From assembly GCA_024400835.1 (NCBI GenBank), contig JAKSMC010000006.1, positions 1-64,000 on the forward strand: a stretch of DNA of 64,000 nt, written 5' to 3'. Under the pieces are notes generated by a model, which was not told the DNA's origin, ran no database searches, and worked only from the letters and a program-made list of their open reading frames with translations. The stretch comes from Bacteroidales bacterium. GTDB lineage: Bacteria; Bacteroidota; Bacteroidia; Bacteroidales; WCHB1-69. Positions within the stretch are counted from its first letter, which is position 1; every line of letters starts with the position of its first letter. The translations under genes and the position numbers were made by a program. Below are positions 51,481 through 61,434 of this stretch, one piece after another.

Positions 51481-52643
51481 TGGCTGCAAAAAAATTAGCT
51501 TTCTTAAAAAAAATCGGCAAAGGACTTTTGCTGTTCGTCACCATACTGGCTGCTGGAGCACTGTTTTTCTCCTTCCTGGCCAAAATCACGCGTCCCACCT
51601 TTTCGCACGTCATCGCCTATTGTGGGTTGTTCTTCTACTACATCCTGCTGGTCAATGCGGTGCTCACCGTCGTATGGCTCATTCTCGACTACCGTTGGGC
51701 GCTTGTTCCCGTAATTCCCATTCTACTCAACGTCAACAATATCGACCGACATTTCCAGCTGCGCGCCCAGGACAAGCCCGAAACGTGCGCCAACTGCATC
51801 AAGGTGATGAGTTACAACGCCCGCGTATTCGGCGTGTATGACGCCAACGACGACGTCAAAAAGCGGCAAGCCAACAAGCGCACCGTCATGAACTTCTTCC
51901 GAAACGAGTGCCCTGACATTCTTTGTGTTCAGGAATATTTCTACGACAAAAGCGGCAAGTTGAAATTCAACACCACGGAGGAAGTGCTAAAAGCGCTGAA
52001 TCTGCCTGACAACGAGCGCAACTACCGCCTTTACCTGAACAGTTCCTCCGGACCACACGAATTCGGACTGGCCGTGTTCAGCCGCTACCGCATTGTCAAC
52101 AGCGGATTGGTGGAGATGAGAGACAGCTCCAACAACAAGGCCATGTTCGTTGACATCCGCTACAATGGCGACACCCTGAGAGTTTACAACGTCCATTTGA
52201 AGTCCATGAGCCTCGGCAGCGAAGACTATGCCACTGGCAAAGCCGTACTGCACAACGATATGAGCGACCCCGACATTGAGGAGAAGACAGCCAAATTGTA
52301 CAACAAAATCACCTATGCTTTCGAGCAAAGGCAGTATCAGGCAATGAGCATCCGTGCGCACATCGACAGTTGCAGATTCCCTGTTATCATCTGCGGTGAC
52401 TTCAACGACTCTCCCGCATCCTACAGCGCGCACAAAATCGGACACGGATTCAAAGACAGCTTCCGAAGCAGCGGCAAAGGTCTCGGAGCCACCTATTTCG
52501 GAGACGCTTTTCCCTCCTACCGCATCGACTACATCTTCCACGACAACCAATACAATGACTTCGGCCATACCATCTGCAACGACATCAAAGTATCAGACCA
52601 CCGGCCGATTTACACCTACATTTCCATCATCAATAAAAAATAA
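51480..52643 (+). CDS. Membrane-anchored endonuclease/exonuclease/phosphatase (EEP) family protein
   Basis: A 387-residue protein with two or three N-terminal hydrophobic segments (residues 15-90) and a C-terminal EEP domain: MSYNARVFG (Asn), DILCVQEY (metal-binding Glu), VYNVHLKSM (His), ICGDFNDSP (Asp-Asn), DYIFHD and VSDHRPI (catalytic His). It acts on a phosphodiester; the substrate is unknown. Starts inside the rhomboid stop. Confidence 0.9.
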   Translation: MAAKKLAFLKKIGKGLLLFVTILAAGALFFSFLAKITRPTFSHVIAYCGLFFYYILLVNAVLTVVWLILDYRWALVPVIPILLNVNNIDRHFQLRAQDKPETCANCIKVMSYNARVFGVYDANDDVKKRQANKRTVMNFFRNECPDILCVQEYFYDKSGKLKFNTTEEVLKALNLPDNERNYRLYLNSSSGPHEFGLAVFSRYRIVNSGLVEMRDSSNNKAMFVDIRYNGDTLRVYNVHLKSMSLGSEDYATGKAVLHNDMSDPDIEEKTAKLYNKITYAFEQRQYQAMSIRAHIDSCRFPVIICGDFNDSPASYSAHKIGHGFKDSFRSSGKGLGATYFGDAFPSYRIDYIFHDNQYNDFGHTICNDIKVSDHRPIYTYISIINKK

Positions 52644-52667
52644 TCTTTCAACAACATAGATTTCACC

Positions 52668-53771
52668 ATGCGCAGATTCGCCTCACTTCTGAACTTAGTC
52701 ATCATCCTGGCATTTGGACTTACCGTCACCAGTTGCCACAACCGCACTAAATCCAATGACGAGAACCAACAGATAGCCTTAAACGAAGAAACCGTCACCG
52801 CATTTGCAAAAGACATCATCAAAGGTATTCAAAGCGGAGATGCAGAGGCGTTGAACAAGGCGATTGACAAAGAGTACATCAAGCAGCTCGTATGCGAGAA
52901 TTCCATTGTTTACAGCGGCTTCGATGTCGAAGGCGGCAAGGAGTATTTCGAAAACTGCCTCAGATTAGGTGACCGCGCTGTGAATGCCGTCAATAACGGC
53001 GGGGACTATGCCTTCGTAAGATACTACGTCAAAGACAACCAGCATCATGTAATCATGCGCGAATACTTGGATTTCACCGTCGATTTCACCGACTTCATCG
53101 TTGACACCGTCAAAGGCAAGTTGATGCTCAAAGACGGATTCCAATACAGCGCCGGCTGCAATTTGTCCAAAGACATTGAAAGCCGAATGCTGTACAACCT
53201 GATGCTGCAGACGAATCCGGAAAGCGACGTCAAATTCCTGCAGGAAGCCGACCAACTGGCCCACACCAAGCAGTATGCCAAGTCGCTGAACGTCCTTAAA
53301 GAGCACAAAGACGCACTGAAAGACTACACCCAATACTATCAGCTCCTCATTGCCAACCTTTCCCAGTTGCCTGGAAATTTCACTGCCGAGTTGGACACCT
53401 ACAAAGAGGATATCGACGCACGCACCCTATTGCTGCACAAACTGCTTTACCGCACTTTCCAATTGGGCAGAAAGGACCAACAGATGTTAGCTGAATACGA
53501 AGATAACATCAATGCTTTGATAGACCACACCGGTGACGACCCCATCTATTTGTTCCTTTACGGGTACAAGGCCGAGAACGTCAACCGACAAGACGCCATC
53601 ACCTGCTACAAGTCCGTGGAAAAGGCGATGCCGATGTTCTGGGATCTATGGGAGCGCGAACTGAGGTGTTACCAGCAGGAAGGCGACAGTGCCTCCTACA
53701 AAGCCTGTCTCGAGAAGGGCAAATCAGCATTCGCCCTCAGTGACGAGGAAATCAGGAAAATGAATCTCTAA
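52668..53771 (+). CDS. Lipoprotein with TPR-like helical body
   Basis: A 367-residue protein with a signal peptide and lipobox TVTSC (Cys near 24), then a helical body. Residues 160-330 repeat in a pattern of paired helices (QYAKSLNVLKEHKDAL, DPIYLFLYGYKAENV) like tetratricopeptide repeats. No catalytic motif. It follows the EEP gene by 24 nt and ends the plus-strand trio. Function unknown. Confidence 0.75.
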   Translation: MRRFASLLNLVIILAFGLTVTSCHNRTKSNDENQQIALNEETVTAFAKDIIKGIQSGDAEALNKAIDKEYIKQLVCENSIVYSGFDVEGGKEYFENCLRLGDRAVNAVNNGGDYAFVRYYVKDNQHHVIMREYLDFTVDFTDFIVDTVKGKLMLKDGFQYSAGCNLSKDIESRMLYNLMLQTNPESDVKFLQEADQLAHTKQYAKSLNVLKEHKDALKDYTQYYQLLIANLSQLPGNFTAELDTYKEDIDARTLLLHKLLYRTFQLGRKDQQMLAEYEDNINALIDHTGDDPIYLFLYGYKAENVNRQDAITCYKSVEKAMPMFWDLWERELRCYQQEGDSASYKACLEKGKSAFALSDEEIRKMNL

Positions 53772-53797
53772 TGGCACGGCGCAATGCCGCTGTCCGC

Positions 53798-54835
53798 CTA
53801 AATGTGCGTGATTAATTCGAGAATGAGCCTGTCCTCATTGCATTCGACATTCTTGCGGACGAAGTTCTTCTCATAGTTCAGACGAATGCCGGCGCGCACC
53901 GGTTTTTCCACAAAGATAAGCGTAACACCGGCGGTAATGCGCTGGCGGAACGGGTCCATAACGTATGCGCCATCCGTATTCACTTTGCCGTTGCAGTTCG
54001 GCGTAATCGCATCGTAGCGTGCTGAAATAGCGATATTGTCCAAGAACTTCTTATTCAACGGGAACGCATAATAGAGGAACCCGTAAAAAGCATGTGTGGG
54101 ATCAAAGTTTACTTGGTCGTACATCTTATAGATATACTCCGCTTCCATGTGCAGATGAGCGATATCGTATGCCAGGCCGACATCGAAGTTGTGCATACGG
54201 AAAGCCTCAGGTTTGACACCGGCGTAGTTCAACGTCAGTTTGAAGTCTTTGAAAAATTCGAAAGTGCCACGAGCCACATAGTTCAGATGTTCCTGGAACT
54301 GCATCTGTTTGCTGAAGCCTGCGCCGTTGAAAACACCGACTTTGAGTTCGAAAGGAACCACTTTGTCCCATTTGTAGGCAACTACCGCGCCCACATCACT
54401 CCAGGCAGTAATCTTCGAAGTCAGGAAGGACTTGTCGGAAAAATAGTACTGATAAGGTGACAGCAGGTTCTCGCTACTGAACGGCATCTTGTCATAGCCA
54501 ATCAACATGGACAGGCCCTTGACGGGTTTGAACTGTGCGAAGATAGCCACAGGAGAGAACTGACCGCCGTAGGTAAGGTCCACGAGCGCCATATAGGAGA
54601 ACATCGGGTGGACACTGCCGCTGACGCCAATACGCGTATGTCGGAGTTCGAAATGATGGGCATTCAACTGCGTATTGTACTCATAACGGCCGAGCACCGT
54701 TGCGGTAAACTTCGGGATATAGTCTTTCTTAGTGAAATGAGTTTGGGCCTTCTCTGCAGGCAGCGTATCAGTTTGCTGCGCACTCAGTCCGAAGGCAAGA
54801 AGCAGGAACGGGAGAATCAGGTAGAGTTTCTTCAT
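53798..54835 (-). CDS. Outer-membrane porin of the phosphate-selective O/P type
   Basis: A 345-residue protein with signal peptide (to about GLSAQ) and a series of amphipathic beta strands: HFELRHTRIGVSGSV, KPVKGLSMLIGYDKMPFS and a C-terminal strand ending LELITHI. The arrangement fits Bacteroidota porin O/P-like barrels. Substrate cannot be told. It starts 1 nt after the sugar transferase stop. Confidence 0.82.
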   Translation of the reverse strand: MKKLYLILPFLLLAFGLSAQQTDTLPAEKAQTHFTKKDYIPKFTATVLGRYEYNTQLNAHHFELRHTRIGVSGSVHPMFSYMALVDLTYGGQFSPVAIFAQFKPVKGLSMLIGYDKMPFSSENLLSPYQYYFSDKSFLTSKITAWSDVGAVVAYKWDKVVPFELKVGVFNGAGFSKQMQFQEHLNYVARGTFEFFKDFKLTLNYAGVKPEAFRMHNFDVGLAYDIAHLHMEAEYIYKMYDQVNFDPTHAFYGFLYYAFPLNKKFLDNIAISARYDAITPNCNGKVNTDGAYVMDPFRQRITAGVTLIFVEKPVRAGIRLNYEKNFVRKNVECNEDRLILELITHI

Positions 54836-54836
54836 T

Positions 54837-55424
54837 CTATTTTAAAATAGCCAAAAATGTATTAAAAATCAAACGGATATCGCCCATCAGGGACTGTGTG
54901 GCGATATATTGCAAATTGAGGTCCAATTTTGCGGGCATGACCTCGTCGATATAAGTCTGCTCGGGATTGTCGGAGGCGGCAAGCACCTCATTCTCATGCA
55001 CGTATTTGATGGAAGCCAGGTCGGTGAGGCCGGGGCGCACAGAGAGCACCTTCATCTGTTCCGGAGTATATAAATCCACGTACTTGCGGACCTCCGGACG
55101 CGGGCCCACAATGCTCATATCGCCCTTGATGACGTTGAGCAGTTGCGGAAACTCGTCGATTTTGTATTTGCGGAGGAAATAACCCACGCGCGTAATGCGG
55201 CTGTCGCGTTCGCCCACAGTCAGCAAGCCCTTTTTGTCGGAACCCACCCGCATGGTACGGAATTTATAGAGAAAGAAGTCCTTGTTATCCTTCCCCACGC
55301 GCACCTGCTTGTAGAACACGCCGCCCTTGGATTCCATCGCGATAAGCAAAGCAATGACAAGCCATACCGGCAACAGAACCAGCAACACGATGGAGGAACT
55401 GAGTATGTCTAATAAACGTTTCAA
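54837..55424 (-). CDS. Sugar-phosphate transferase (initiating, WcaJ/WbaP C-domain type)
   Basis: A 195-residue enzyme with one N-terminal membrane helix (residues 10-29) and the bacterial sugar transferase domain: [46 protein letters not shown]. It transfers a sugar-1-phosphate to undecaprenyl phosphate to start O-antigen, capsule or A-LPS-type glycans. It is in the run with hldA and porT. Confidence 0.93.
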   Translation of the reverse strand: MKRLLDILSSSIVLLVLLPVWLVIALLIAMESKGGVFYKQVRVGKDNKDFFLYKFRTMRVGSDKKGLLTVGERDSRITRVGYFLRKYKIDEFPQLLNVIKGDMSIVGPRPEVRKYVDLYTPEQMKVLSVRPGLTDLASIKYVHENEVLAASDNPEQTYIDEVMPAKLDLNLQYIATQSLMGDIRLIFNTFLAILK

Positions 55425-55473
55425 AAAATCAAGAATTTATAATAAAAAAATCATCCCTTCATCCCTTCATCTC

Positions 55474-56937
55474 TCAGTGATATCTCCAATTCCCGTTAAT
55501 GTCACCACCGTAGTAATCAAGGGGATCTGAGTTGTAGATATCATCCTGAGGTTGCAACTTCTTCACCAGCTTCATCTTCCAGTTCGGGTCATGGGTTTCG
55601 CCATACTTGTTGGTATGAAGAAGCTCGTAGTCATTGCCAACCAAAGAAGGATCATAGAACACGAACTTGACATTGGTCTGGTCATCCAGATAGTAGTAAT
55701 GCCAGATTTCATAAGGAACAGTCACAGGATCTGACGGAATTTCCTTAATGTCATTAGGTTGGCCGTACTGCAGGTACACGCGACCGCGGTCGGTTTTATA
55801 ACCTTTCACCTGCTTGCTGCCGAAACGTTCCTGCACGTAGGAAACCATCTTATTGTACTTATTCCACTCAGCCTCTGGGTCGTTCGGATTACGAGACAGC
55901 CAGAATGAGTAGAAATAGCGCTGCAGTTGGTCTGTCGGAATTTGCTTCATACGATTATCGTAAAAGTCCCTTTCCACCGCAGTACTTATCGGGAAAAGAG
56001 ATTGCACATAGCTTTCGAGCATCTTTCTATCCGTGATTTCAGTAACAAAAGTATTCTCCACCGACACATTGTCGTACCTGGAAACATCCAGCTTCACAGA
56101 AGGGTTGCTCTTTTGGAAGAAGAGTTTGTTGAGCAGAATCAGACTGTCTTTCTCATTGTAAAGTTCTACCACGAGATTGTAGTTGCCGGAAGGCAAGGCA
56201 AAGACGTTGAACTGATCGATCACCAGCACCACATCATCTGTCTTGAGTGACTTCGTAACGATGTCGTTGGGCAGAGCCACCAGTTTGTTTTCCGAATTCT
56301 CAATAAAGCACTTAGCCTTAAGAGGCTTATCCGCTCCCATGATGTTCTTTGTATTATAAACTTCCAAAGCAAAAGGAAGGACATACTGTTTTTCAGGCAC
56401 GAAATTATAATAAAGCGGTGGCAGGTAGTAACCATATTTAATATACATGCCAGGGGCAATCGGGGCGGACATTTCCTGATAGAGGGAAATACGGGAAGAG
56501 GAAATCTTATCTTCCGGGAAATTGAGCAGGATACGGTCGATGTACTTCAGCTCAACGGAATCACGATTTCTATCCTTCAGATAGAAATTCAGGAAATAGT
56601 CGCCATTGGGAACTGGCAGATTCTGGATATCGGCAAAATCCGGGAATTCCATATTGGCCGTATCTGCGAACTCGTCAGAAGCGAGAATGTAGTGCAAAGA
56701 TTTAATGACGGAATCACCCTTGGCAACATCCACGCGGACTTCCACTTCGGCACTGTATTTGCCATTGTCACCTTTGACATACTGTACGGAGTTGCCGCCC
56801 ACAATGAAGGTGAATTCGATATATGGCTGCATCTTATGGTTGCAGTAGGCCTTATGGCTGATGAAGGCCTTCATGTTTTGGGCAGAAGCCACGCACACCA
56901 GCAGGCATGCAACGAAAAGCAAGGATAATTTCTTCAT
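55474..56937 (-). CDS. GWxTD domain-containing exported protein
   Basis: A 487-residue protein with a signal peptide (to about VASAQ), beta-rich middle and a C-terminal GWxTD-type domain: FWLSRNPNDPEAEWNKY and DRGRVYLQYGQPNDI. It ends with the aromatic motif DYYGGDINGNWRYH. These proteins are widespread in Bacteroidota and probably cell-envelope located; their function is unknown. Position between glyS and the sugar transferase suggests envelope assembly. Confidence 0.85.
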   Translation of the reverse strand: MKKLSLLFVACLLVCVASAQNMKAFISHKAYCNHKMQPYIEFTFIVGGNSVQYVKGDNGKYSAEVEVRVDVAKGDSVIKSLHYILASDEFADTANMEFPDFADIQNLPVPNGDYFLNFYLKDRNRDSVELKYIDRILLNFPEDKISSSRISLYQEMSAPIAPGMYIKYGYYLPPLYYNFVPEKQYVLPFALEVYNTKNIMGADKPLKAKCFIENSENKLVALPNDIVTKSLKTDDVVLVIDQFNVFALPSGNYNLVVELYNEKDSLILLNKLFFQKSNPSVKLDVSRYDNVSVENTFVTEITDRKMLESYVQSLFPISTAVERDFYDNRMKQIPTDQLQRYFYSFWLSRNPNDPEAEWNKYNKMVSYVQERFGSKQVKGYKTDRGRVYLQYGQPNDIKEIPSDPVTVPYEIWHYYYLDDQTNVKFVFYDPSLVGNDYELLHTNKYGETHDPNWKMKLVKKLQPQDDIYNSDPLDYYGGDINGNWRYH

Positions 56938-56996
56938 AATGTATTTATAATATTATAGTAGAGACGCGAAGTGTCGCGTCCCTACTGAATAATGTC

Positions 56997-58511
56997 TTAT
57001 CTCAATTTCTTTGAAATCTCATCAACCAAAGAATCAATTGGGAGACGATATTGGGCCATCGAGTCACGTTCACGAACGGTCACGGTGTTGTCTTCCTTAG
57101 TCTGGTTGTCGATAGTGATGCAGAACGGTGTGCCGATAGCATCCTGACGGCGGTAGCGGCGGCCGATTGCGTCTTTGTCCTCATACTGAACCATGAATTC
57201 TCTCTTCAGTTTGTCAAAGATCTCCTGACCGATTTCCGGAAGACCGTCTTTCTTAACCAGAGGAAGAACGGCCACTTTGTACGGAGCCAACTTAGCCGGA
57301 AGTCTCAGGACCACACGGGTGGAGCCGTCTTCGAGTGTTTCTTCTGTATAAGCATTACTGAACACAGCCAAGAACATACGGTCAACGCCGATAGAGGTTT
57401 CAATGACATACGGGACGTAGTTCTCATTCTCTTCAGGATCGAAATAGCGGAGTTTCTTGCCGGAGAATTTCTCATGCTGAGAGAGGTCGAAATTGGTACG
57501 GGAGTGAATGCCTTCGAGTTCTTTGAAGCCGAACGGGAATTTGAATTCGATATCGGTAGCGGCATTAGCATAGTGAGCCAATTTTTCATGATCGTGGAAG
57601 CGATAGTTTTCCGGAGCAATGCCGAGGTCGGTATGCCATTGCAGACGGGTCTGTTTCCAATAGTCGAACCACTTGAGTTCCTCACCGGGTTTGACGAAGA
57701 ACTGCATTTCCATCTGTTCGAACTCGCGCATACGGAAGATGAACTGGCGGGCCACGATTTCGTTACGGAAGGCCTTGCCAATCTGAGCGATGCCGAACGG
57801 CAGTTTCATACGGCCCGTTTTATAGATGTTCAGGAAGTTGACGAAAATGCCCTGAGCCGTTTCCGGACGAAGGTAAATAGTGTCAGCGCCTTCGGAAACG
57901 GAGCCCAACTTAGTGGCAAACATAAGGTTGAACTGGCGGACATCCGTCCAGTTGCGTGTGCCGGAGATCGGGCATACAATGCCGAGTTCTTCAATAAGTG
58001 CTTTCAAGCCAGCGAGGTCGTTGGCATTCATCAGTTCGGCGAAGCGAGCCGTGATGTCATCAATCTGCTTTTGATATTGCAGGACACGGCCGTTGGTCTC
58101 GCGAAACATCTTCTCATCGAAGTTCTCGAAACGCTTTTTGGCCTTTTCAACCTCCTTGTTAATCTTATCTTCAATCTTCTGAATATGGTCTTCGATAAGC
58201 ACATCGGCACGATAGCGTTTTTTGGAGTCCTTGTTGTCAATCAAAGGATCGTTGAAAGCGTCAACGTGGCCGGAAGCCTTCCAAATGGTGGGGTGCATGA
58301 ATATACAGCTGTCCAAGCCCACGATGTTTTCGTGATATTGAACCATGGATTTCCACCAGTATTGTTTGATATTGTTCTTCAGTTCGACACCGTTTTGACC
58401 ATAGTCATAGACAGCACCCAAACCGTCGTAAATTTCGCTTGAAGGGAAAATGAAGCCATACTCTTTAGCATGGGCAATGATCTGTTTAAATCTTTCTTCG
58501 TTGTTTGCCAT
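56997..58511 (-). CDS. glyS: Glycine--tRNA ligase (dimeric type)
   Basis: A 504-residue class II synthetase. Start: AKEYGFIFPSSEIYDGLGAVYDYG (motif 1 region); RPETAQGIFVNFLN and the RNEIVARQFIFRMREFEQME motif 2; ETSIGVDRMFLA motif 3. This is the single-chain alpha2 type rather than the bacterial alpha/beta tetramer. It starts 2 nt after porT, minus strand order. Confidence 0.96.
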   Translation of the reverse strand: MANNEERFKQIIAHAKEYGFIFPSSEIYDGLGAVYDYGQNGVELKNNIKQYWWKSMVQYHENIVGLDSCIFMHPTIWKASGHVDAFNDPLIDNKDSKKRYRADVLIEDHIQKIEDKINKEVEKAKKRFENFDEKMFRETNGRVLQYQKQIDDITARFAELMNANDLAGLKALIEELGIVCPISGTRNWTDVRQFNLMFATKLGSVSEGADTIYLRPETAQGIFVNFLNIYKTGRMKLPFGIAQIGKAFRNEIVARQFIFRMREFEQMEMQFFVKPGEELKWFDYWKQTRLQWHTDLGIAPENYRFHDHEKLAHYANAATDIEFKFPFGFKELEGIHSRTNFDLSQHEKFSGKKLRYFDPEENENYVPYVIETSIGVDRMFLAVFSNAYTEETLEDGSTRVVLRLPAKLAPYKVAVLPLVKKDGLPEIGQEIFDKLKREFMVQYEDKDAIGRRYRRQDAIGTPFCITIDNQTKEDNTVTVRERDSMAQYRLPIDSLVDEISKKLR

Positions 58512-58513
58512 AA

Positions 58514-59251
58514 TTATTCAAAAGTAAAAGATATCATTAACATTTTTGATTTCAGGGAATTGATTGTAGTGGCATGGATATCTTGGTCAGCCACAAGCAT
58601 GTTGCGGAGTCCGAAGCCCATTTTCAATTCCGTTGAAAACTTGAAATAGGTGCAATAGAAATCGAATCCCACGCCTGCCAGAGCTTGGAAGTCGTGCGGA
58701 TAGAGGCGCAAGACATAGCCCGTATTGTTCTGATGTTTCTTGGCGATAGACGTCAGGTCGAGGCCATACTGAGCGCCGGCCAGCACATAAGCGCGGACAT
58801 TGTTCATCATACGGGAGGACTTGAGTTTCACCATCAGTGGCAGGTCCATATAGACGGCACCGGCCGCAGCACCCTCCTTCGGGTTTGTATTCTGGTGATA
58901 CTGGCCTCTGATATTGTCATTGTACACCACGCTTCTATCGATAAAAGACAGCGTCGGGATGAAACGCAGATCAAAATATTTGCCCATGCGCAAATCCGTG
59001 ACGATGCCCAAGTTGAATCCGCTGTAGCCGCGGGTGTTGATAATATCCAACGTATCCTGCAGATTGTGGTCTGCCGTAGAGGATATCATGAAATCCGATT
59101 GATTATAGCCAATCAGGAATCCGAAATGGAAAAGTTTTTTATCGTATTTCAGAAGATTTGGTACACCAAATGCTCCAGAAGACTGTGCGCATGCTATTGA
59201 GCCGCTCAGGGCCAACAGCACAACCAGCCATAGTTTCTTAAGATGTTTCAT
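58514..59251 (-). CDS. porT: PorT-like T9SS outer-membrane protein
   Basis: A 245-residue beta-barrel from the ATG at 59251 (MKHLKKLWLVVLLALSGSIACAQ signal); the longer frame to 59353 overlaps hldA. The mature start YDKKLFHFGFLIGYNQSDF is the PorT/SprT signature, followed by strands with FNLGIVTDLRMGKYFDLRFIP, YMDLPLMVKLKS and a C-terminal Phe. PorT is required for type IX secretion. It fits the T9SS cargo genes in this window. Confidence 0.85.
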   Translation of the reverse strand: MKHLKKLWLVVLLALSGSIACAQSSGAFGVPNLLKYDKKLFHFGFLIGYNQSDFMISSTADHNLQDTLDIINTRGYSGFNLGIVTDLRMGKYFDLRFIPTLSFIDRSVVYNDNIRGQYHQNTNPKEGAAAGAVYMDLPLMVKLKSSRMMNNVRAYVLAGAQYGLDLTSIAKKHQNNTGYVLRLYPHDFQALAGVGFDFYCTYFKFSTELKMGFGLRNMLVADQDIHATTINSLKSKMLMISFTFE

Positions 59252-59298
59252 ATAGTTTCTAATTGAGAGACTTCCCAAACGAACAAATCTGAAAAATA

Positions 59299-60315
59299 TT
59301 ATTCGTTGGGAGCCGTGCTCTTCTTCACAATTTCGCTTTTGAGTGTACCACAATTTACAGGAACGACCCCGACATATTCACAGACCAAACCACCAGCCAG
59401 ATTGGAAGCGAGGCAAGTATTCTCAATAGTTTCGTTATTCAACAAATAGAGGGTAGCAACGGAAATCACCGTGTCACCGGCACCTGAGACGTCACTGACT
59501 CTGCGTTTGAAAGCCTCCTGATGATAGAACTTATCCGTCTTGCTGTCATAGAACGCAATACCTTTGGCAGACATTGTAATCATCATCTTGTCGATGTTCT
59601 TTTCGACAGAGAATTTCTTAACCAGAGCATGGATTTCATCCAGTTTCAATTCGATGTTTTCCTCGATATTGAGGCCGGCGGCCAGTTCCTTCAAATTAGG
59701 TTTGAAGAGATTGACATTGGAATAGTTGTTGAAATTACGTTTTTTCGGGTCAACGGCCACGAAGATGTTCTTAGCCTTTGCGAAGCCGATGATTTCTTCA
59801 ATCAGTTCTTTGGAGAAGAGGCCTTTGTCATAGTCTTCGAAAATCATCGCATCGATGTGCTGATGTTCGATGATCTGTTCCACGGTGGTGATGAACTGTC
59901 TTTTTTCTCTTTCCTTGAGTTGTTCGTCTCTTTCGTCATCCACGCGGACGATATGGGCATTGTTACCGATAATTCTGTACTTGATTGTGGTTTTTCTGCC
60001 ATACATGGGCACCAAGCCGACGGCATCCAAATCGCAGTCCTCCATAAGGTCATAGAAGACCTTGGCCTTGTTATCGCTACCGATAACGGAGCAGAGGATA
60101 GGCGTTGCGCCCAGAGATTTGAGGTTCAGCGCCACATTGGCTGCACCGCCCAGTCTGTAATTTCTATTTTGAGCATTGACGATGGGTACTGGAGCCTCGG
60201 GACTGATTCTGGTCACTTTGCCAGTAATATAACAGTCAATCATCACATCACCAATGACTAATACATTTGCATTGTTAAATTGTTCGAAAGTCTTATTGAC
60301 ATTTTCTATATCCAT
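59299..60315 (-). CDS. hldA: D-glycero-beta-D-manno-heptose-7-phosphate kinase-like (PfkB)
   Basis: A 338-residue ribokinase-family enzyme, like the N-domain of HldE. GDVMIDCYITGKVTRISPEAP near residue 22, YRLGGAANVALNLKSLGA, KPNLKELA and DVSGAGDTVISVATLY (catalytic Asp, anion hole). The adenylyltransferase domain is absent. Start set at 60315 (MDIENVNKTF). It heads the envelope operon with porT. Confidence 0.85.
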   Translation of the reverse strand: MDIENVNKTFEQFNNANVLVIGDVMIDCYITGKVTRISPEAPVPIVNAQNRNYRLGGAANVALNLKSLGATPILCSVIGSDNKAKVFYDLMEDCDLDAVGLVPMYGRKTTIKYRIIGNNAHIVRVDDERDEQLKEREKRQFITTVEQIIEHQHIDAMIFEDYDKGLFSKELIEEIIGFAKAKNIFVAVDPKKRNFNNYSNVNLFKPNLKELAAGLNIEENIELKLDEIHALVKKFSVEKNIDKMMITMSAKGIAFYDSKTDKFYHQEAFKRRVSDVSGAGDTVISVATLYLLNNETIENTCLASNLAGGLVCEYVGVVPVNCGTLKSEIVKKSTAPNE

Positions 60316-60337
60316 AGTACAATTTTTTAAGAGGCGG

Positions 60338-60345
60338 CAAAAATA
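60338..60345 (-). promoter_or_regulatory. -7 promoter box of the hldA-porT operon
   Basis: TATTTTTG on the minus strand, 22 nt before the start at 60315, directly after the upstream terminator. Confidence 0.6.
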
Positions 60346-60346
60346 C

Positions 60347-60378
60347 AAAAAAAAGTGATGAGTTTCCAGACCCATCAC
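60347..60378 (-). terminator. Terminator after the Dus gene
   Basis: GTGATG/CATCAC stem with a 12-nt loop and eight T on the minus strand. Confidence 0.8.
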
Positions 60379-60442
60379 AAGTGTTTTTAAAGCAATTTCC
60401 AACTAAATCACACAAAGCCGAAAAGCCCTTCGTCAGGGGGAT

Positions 60443-61372
60443 TTAGGCATTTTGAATCAAGGAGATAGAGAAGTCGTAGAAGTTCTCAAAATCGTCAATG
60501 CGGAGGAGACGGCGCAACATTTCATCTGGAATATCGAAAAGGCACCTATAATAGTGCCATAATTCCTTCAGATTGTGCAAGGTGCCGCGTTCCTTTCGGA
60601 CGGGCAGAAGTTCGGCGACCCAAAGTTGGTAATACTTCAAGAATCTTGCTTTGCGGTCACCGACATCCATGCCGAGAATTTCCTCAGCCAGGAAAGGATT
60701 GCGCAGCATTCCGCGGCCAAGCATCCAATCCTCAATCATAGGATATCGTTCCTGAAGGCGGAGATAATCTTCGCGGGAAAAGACATCACCGCTGTAAATG
60801 ATGCGGTGGTGGGTGTGTGCGCAAAACGAATCAAAGGCATCCCAATCGGGCGTGCCCTCATACATCTGTTTTCCCAATCGAGGATGGACGACGACAAATT
60901 CCAGGGGATACTTTTCCAGTCGGTCCAAGATCTTCACTCCCTCTTCCGGAGAGTGCAGCCCGAGCCGCATTTTCACAGAGAACTTATACGGGGTTTGCTC
61001 GGTCACGGTGCGGACCACATCCTCCACCCTATCCGTGTCGGGCATGACGCCGCATCCACGGTGGCGACGCACCACCTGGGCCACGGGACAGCCTATGTTC
61101 CAGTTGTACGACGTGTAGCCGTAAGCCTCATGCAACAGGTTCATCGTGTCCACAAAATGAGGAGGATTGTTGCCCATCAACTGCGGAACCGTAGGCTTCA
61201 GCACATTGTTTTTCGGCCAGATGTCACGCCAATTGGCAACGTTCAGCTTAGCCCTTTCCTGCACCGGCAAGAAGGGCGTCATAAAAAAGTCTATGCCGCC
61301 GAAATGGCGACACAGACAATTTCTATATACATAATTTGTAATTCCGTCTAAGGGAGCAAGCCAGAGTTTCAA
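60443..61372 (-). CDS. tRNA-dihydrouridine synthase family protein
   Basis: A 309-residue FMN enzyme that reduces uridine in the tRNA D-loop. TIM-barrel motifs: APLDGITNYVYR at the start (FMN), VPQLMGNNP, NWNIGCPVAQVVRRHRGCG with the catalytic Cys, VKMRLGL, YSGDVFS and LGRGML. Which uridine it modifies cannot be told. Confidence 0.93.
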   Translation of the reverse strand: MKLWLAPLDGITNYVYRNCLCRHFGGIDFFMTPFLPVQERAKLNVANWRDIWPKNNVLKPTVPQLMGNNPPHFVDTMNLLHEAYGYTSYNWNIGCPVAQVVRRHRGCGVMPDTDRVEDVVRTVTEQTPYKFSVKMRLGLHSPEEGVKILDRLEKYPLEFVVVHPRLGKQMYEGTPDWDAFDSFCAHTHHRIIYSGDVFSREDYLRLQERYPMIEDWMLGRGMLRNPFLAEEILGMDVGDRKARFLKYYQLWVAELLPVRKERGTLHNLKELWHYYRCLFDIPDEMLRRLLRIDDFENFYDFSISLIQNA

Positions 61373-61434
61373 AATTGAAAAATTCTATATTCAGCGTTAA
61401 AAATCAGTGGGCAAAGGCATAGGGCATGTAATCA

